Assembly (NCBI GenBank): GCA_023388495.1
Contig: JAEWGC010000018.1
Coordinates: 1-64,000, forward strand
Source of the DNA: Bacillota bacterium
GTDB lineage: Bacteria; Bacillota; Clostridia; Tissierellales; Tissierellaceae
Direction: 5' to 3'
Length of the DNA stretch: 64,000 bases
Position 1 is the first letter of the stretch. Every line of letters begins with the position of its first letter. The position numbers and the translations under genes are program-made. Of this stretch, positions 61,675-64,000 are shown in pieces. The notes beneath the pieces are model-generated. The model was given only the letters and a program-made list of their open reading frames with translations. It had not been told where the DNA came from and ran no database searches.

Positions 61675-63108
61675 CTAATTCATATTTTGTAAAATTCTAA
61701 CCAGTTCTTCTACATTTATTTCTTCAATCCATATATCTGGTTGAAATCCTTTAAATTCTTGGAAATAGTCTGGATGAAATACATTCCAGAAGTTTCCAAA
61801 TCCAAAGGGTATATTAGAATTATTTAAATATGCATTAAATAATGAGGAACTATTAAGACAACCTGAAGTAGGCATACCAATAAATACTATATTCTTTAAA
61901 TGATGAAGCCCATCGACCATCATCTCAGATGCCGAAGCCATTCTATTATCTGTTAGAACTATTAGGAGATTATCATTGTTGATAATCTTATCACTGGCCT
62001 TAATAATAACATGACTATCATTATAAACCTCCGCACCTGATGCTTTCATATAATCATCCCATTTCTGACCATTACTATCAGATTCAAACATTTTTTCTGA
62101 CAAAATACCTAAACCATTATAGGAGTGATGAGTTTTTTCACCAGAATAAGCTTCAATCCATTGGTCTGCTAATATAGCATTCCCTCCAGCATTTCCTCTC
62201 AAATCTAGTATGGAAATATGTGATTCCTTCATCTCTTTAGCCGCTCTTAATACAAAATTTACTTCTTTTTCTTCTACAGGAAAATATACTCTAGGTAGAT
62301 TTAAATATTTTATTCCATCTATATCCTTATATACTGGTTCCGAACTTTTTTCACTCGAATTTTTGATCTTCTTAAAAACTAAATCTATTTCTTCTCCATT
62401 AGATAATTTTATAGACTTTGGAGCTTCTTCTATTTCCTTCCCATACCCCATTAGTATATAGCAAGCCTTACCTTCCGATGTTATAGACGGCTTTAAAAAA
62501 TCATTTAACTTATCCCCATTTTCTATATAGCTATCATCTAAAATAGAGTACAGTCCTTTCTTATCCTTAAAAAGTTGAAAATTTTCTACTGAATACCAAG
62601 ACCTATTATCTGTTCTATGATTAAGATGTCCAATTATGAAATGAGCATCTTCTACAAAACTAAGTTCCTTTTCTATTAGAGTTTTCAACTCCTTAGATCT
62701 CATCCCATCGTGAATATTTTCTATAATATTTTCCTTTGCCTTTAAAAAACTATGATCTCCACCGTTGGCTAAATATCCAGCATAAGAACTTTTTAAATAG
62801 CTAAAATAATTATCTAAGTCTTCCTTTATTTGTTCCATACCTAATTCCTTATACGCTTTATACTCACCTTGAAACTTTAATTTTTTAATAAGAGAAACCA
62901 TCTCTTCTCCAGTCTGATTTTCATCTATGTAGTTTTCAATCTTTTCTTTACTTATTAGAAAAGATTTTTTTAAACTTTTAAAATCTTCAATTGAAACTTG
63001 AGACTCCCCTGAATAGTCTATGGAATTTACTTCCTTAGTGAAACTAATGATTATAAGAGCAAAAAGTAAAACAGATACTAATATTAAATACTTTCTAATA
63101 TTCTTCAT
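61675..63108 (-). CDS. S41-family peptidase, membrane-anchored
   Basis: A 477-residue protein with a signal anchor at residues 6-24 and an extracytoplasmic S41 (C-terminal processing peptidase-like) domain. DLRGNAGGNA (302-311) and the nucleophile region MASASEM (Ser392/Ser394) are typical; a canonical PDZ domain is not obvious. Substrates are unknown. It is a single gene. Confidence 0.83.
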   Translation of the reverse strand: MKNIRKYLILVSVLLFALIIISFTKEVNSIDYSGESQVSIEDFKSLKKSFLISKEKIENYIDENQTGEEMVSLIKKLKFQGEYKAYKELGMEQIKEDLDNYFSYLKSSYAGYLANGGDHSFLKAKENIIENIHDGMRSKELKTLIEKELSFVEDAHFIIGHLNHRTDNRSWYSVENFQLFKDKKGLYSILDDSYIENGDKLNDFLKPSITSEGKACYILMGYGKEIEEAPKSIKLSNGEEIDLVFKKIKNSSEKSSEPVYKDIDGIKYLNLPRVYFPVEEKEVNFVLRAAKEMKESHISILDLRGNAGGNAILADQWIEAYSGEKTHHSYNGLGILSEKMFESDSNGQKWDDYMKASGAEVYNDSHVIIKASDKIINNDNLLIVLTDNRMASASEMMVDGLHHLKNIVFIGMPTSGCLNSSSLFNAYLNNSNIPFGFGNFWNVFHPDYFQEFKGFQPDIWIEEINVEELVRILQNMN

Positions 63109-63213
63109 ATTCTCTATCCCCTTTCTAGGCTATTAGATTATATATTAATATTTACAGATTATTGGAACTATTATATCACATAAATATATATTTCAGTTTA
63201 TAAGATATTTAAT

Positions 63214-63594
63214 TTATAATCCACTCATATGTAATTTCTCTAAGTGATTATTAGATTCCAATACCCATATTAGTATTGAACTAAGTTTTAATTCTTCCAG
63301 CTTTTCTTTGACACTATTAAAAAGTAATTTTCCGATTCCTTTATTCTGATGGACTTTTAAAATATAGATAGCATATAATTCACCTATAGATTTATTCTCA
63401 CTCTCTCTTTCCATACCACATGTAGCAAATCCAATTATCCCATGATTTACATCTTCAACAACAAACTTGAATTTATTATTCTTTGATGAATTATAAGTAA
63501 ACTTACTCCATATTTCTTCCCTTTTATTACATGATAGCTCATCTAAAAATTTATCACTTATAATTCCCTTATATGTTGTCCTCCAGATGTCTAT
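63214..63594 (-). pseudogene. GNAT acetyltransferase, truncated at the N-terminus
   Basis: In one open minus-strand frame the sequence runs WRTTYKGIISDKFLDELS, FKFVVEDVNHGIIGFA, then LYAIYILKVHQNKGIGKLLF, the acetyl-CoA loop of GNAT acetyltransferases. The usual first 25 or so residues are missing: a TGA stop precedes the WRTTYKG block. The C-terminus stops after LHMSGL, short of the usual end. The only ATG starts (for example 63414) would remove half the fold, so this is treated as a broken gene. Confidence 0.75.
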
Positions 63595-63609
63595 TCAAAA
63601 CAAAAATAA

Positions 63610-63648
63610 CCCGCTAGTCCAAGGCTATATAACCTTTAAACCAACGAG
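63610..63648 (-). terminator. Hairpin upstream of the truncated acetyltransferase
   Basis: On the minus strand CTCGTTGGT pairs with ACTAGCGGG (with G-U pairs), followed by TTATTTTTG. A 25-codon open tail (63658-63735, ending FEIKQEIL) precedes it. Together they look like the 3' end and terminator of a lost gene, possibly a mobile element that replaced the acetyltransferase 5' end. Confidence 0.45.
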
Positions 63649-63744
63649 TCGTACACTTTATAATATTTCTTGTTTAATTTCAAAAGCAGTAGGAAAAGTA
63701 GTAGAGACGGTTCTTTTTACTTCACTTATCTTATTCTAATATAA

Positions 63745-63773
63745 AAGCTCTAATGGTTTTCCAATTAGAGCTT
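63745..63773. terminator. Terminator of the coiled-coil gene
   Basis: AAGCTCTAAT and ATTAGAGCTT form a 10-bp stem with a nine-base loop just after the coiled-coil stop codon. TTTT follows in the minus direction and GATTTTT in the plus direction. Confidence 0.7.
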
Positions 63774-63778
63774 GATTT

Positions 63779-64000
63779 TTACCTAACCGATTTAAGTCTA
63801 ACTATATCTTTATAATTCCTTGCCGTAAGCATTTCTACACTTAAAATATCTTCTTTAATTGATTCTATATCAGTGCCGATTTTCTCTAGTTTATCAAATA
63901 TAATCATCTGATTATCATTAAGAATCTTTATATCTTCTTTTAATTCAGTTCTTGAACTAGCAATGTCTTCTTTTAATTCCTTTTTTGTATCTTGTAACTC
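63779..64000 (-). CDS. Coiled-coil protein, C-terminal part (runs off the window)
   Basis: The last 73 codons of a minus-strand gene whose start lies beyond the window. The visible part is a charged coiled coil with a KEDI repeat (TKKELKEDI, RTELKEDI, IESIKEDI), ending RLKSVR. The function is unknown. A 50-base piece of the same gene lies at 55575-55635. Confidence 0.6.
   Translation of the reverse strand, partial: ELQDTKKELKEDIASSRTELKEDIKILNDNQMIIFDKLEKIGTDIESIKEDILSVEMLTARNYKDIVRLKSVR

Overview
The window looks like chromosomal DNA of a low-GC, anaerobic, probably spore-forming Firmicute (Clostridia, perhaps the Tissierella group). The grounds are strongly AT-rich intergenic DNA, purine-rich Shine-Dalgarno sites, a T-box leader, sigma-54 activators of clostridial type and the complete anaerobic (cobalt-early) corrinoid pathway. 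No tRNA, rRNA, CRISPR array, prophage or intact insertion sequence was seen. The genus is a guess.

Positions 1-1260 hold a single HD-GYP cyclic-di-GMP phosphodiesterase. Positions 1671-20400 hold one 24-gene cobalamin operon on the minus strand. A cobalamin riboswitch starts it and a strong terminator ends it. Gene order is cbiM-N-Q-O (cobalt uptake), cbiK, cbiL, a complete FecCD-type ABC importer, cobD, cbiA, cbiC, cbiD, cbiE, cbiT, cbiF, cbiG, cbiH, cbiJ, a small Cys-rich protein, cobT, cobU, cobS and cobC.

Positions 20446-34480 hold two further riboswitch-controlled minus-strand units. The first is a second ABC importer followed by a CobN-type chelatase, its ChlI- and ChlD-like ATPases and an unknown lipoprotein. 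The second is succinyl-CoA synthetase (sucC, sucD) plus a YitT membrane protein. This block lies between two perfect 48-bp direct repeats. Upstream of it (34522-39720) come cbiB, a cbiP-like gene, a TIM-barrel protein and mprF.

Two features of the amidation enzymes stand out. CbiA has alanine where the glutaminase nucleophile cysteine should be. The CbiP-like protein lacks the whole glutaminase domain but keeps the family's C-terminal tail. Together they suggest corrin amidation fed by free ammonia or by a separate glutaminase.

The rest is general metabolism and signalling: an LCP ligase, superoxide dismutase, two circuits that each pair a sigma-54 activator with a readable -24/-12 promoter (a flavoprotein reductase and a zinc alcohol dehydrogenase), an NhaC antiporter, a cupin, a ferritin-like protein, a TPR-GGDEF cyclase, a MASE3-PP2C phosphatase, an ABC-F protein behind an apparent uORF attenuator, an amidohydrolase lipoprotein, argS behind a T-box, and an S41 peptidase. 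The right end holds a truncated acetyltransferase and the end of a coiled-coil gene, a fragment of which also lies in front of the ABC-F gene.
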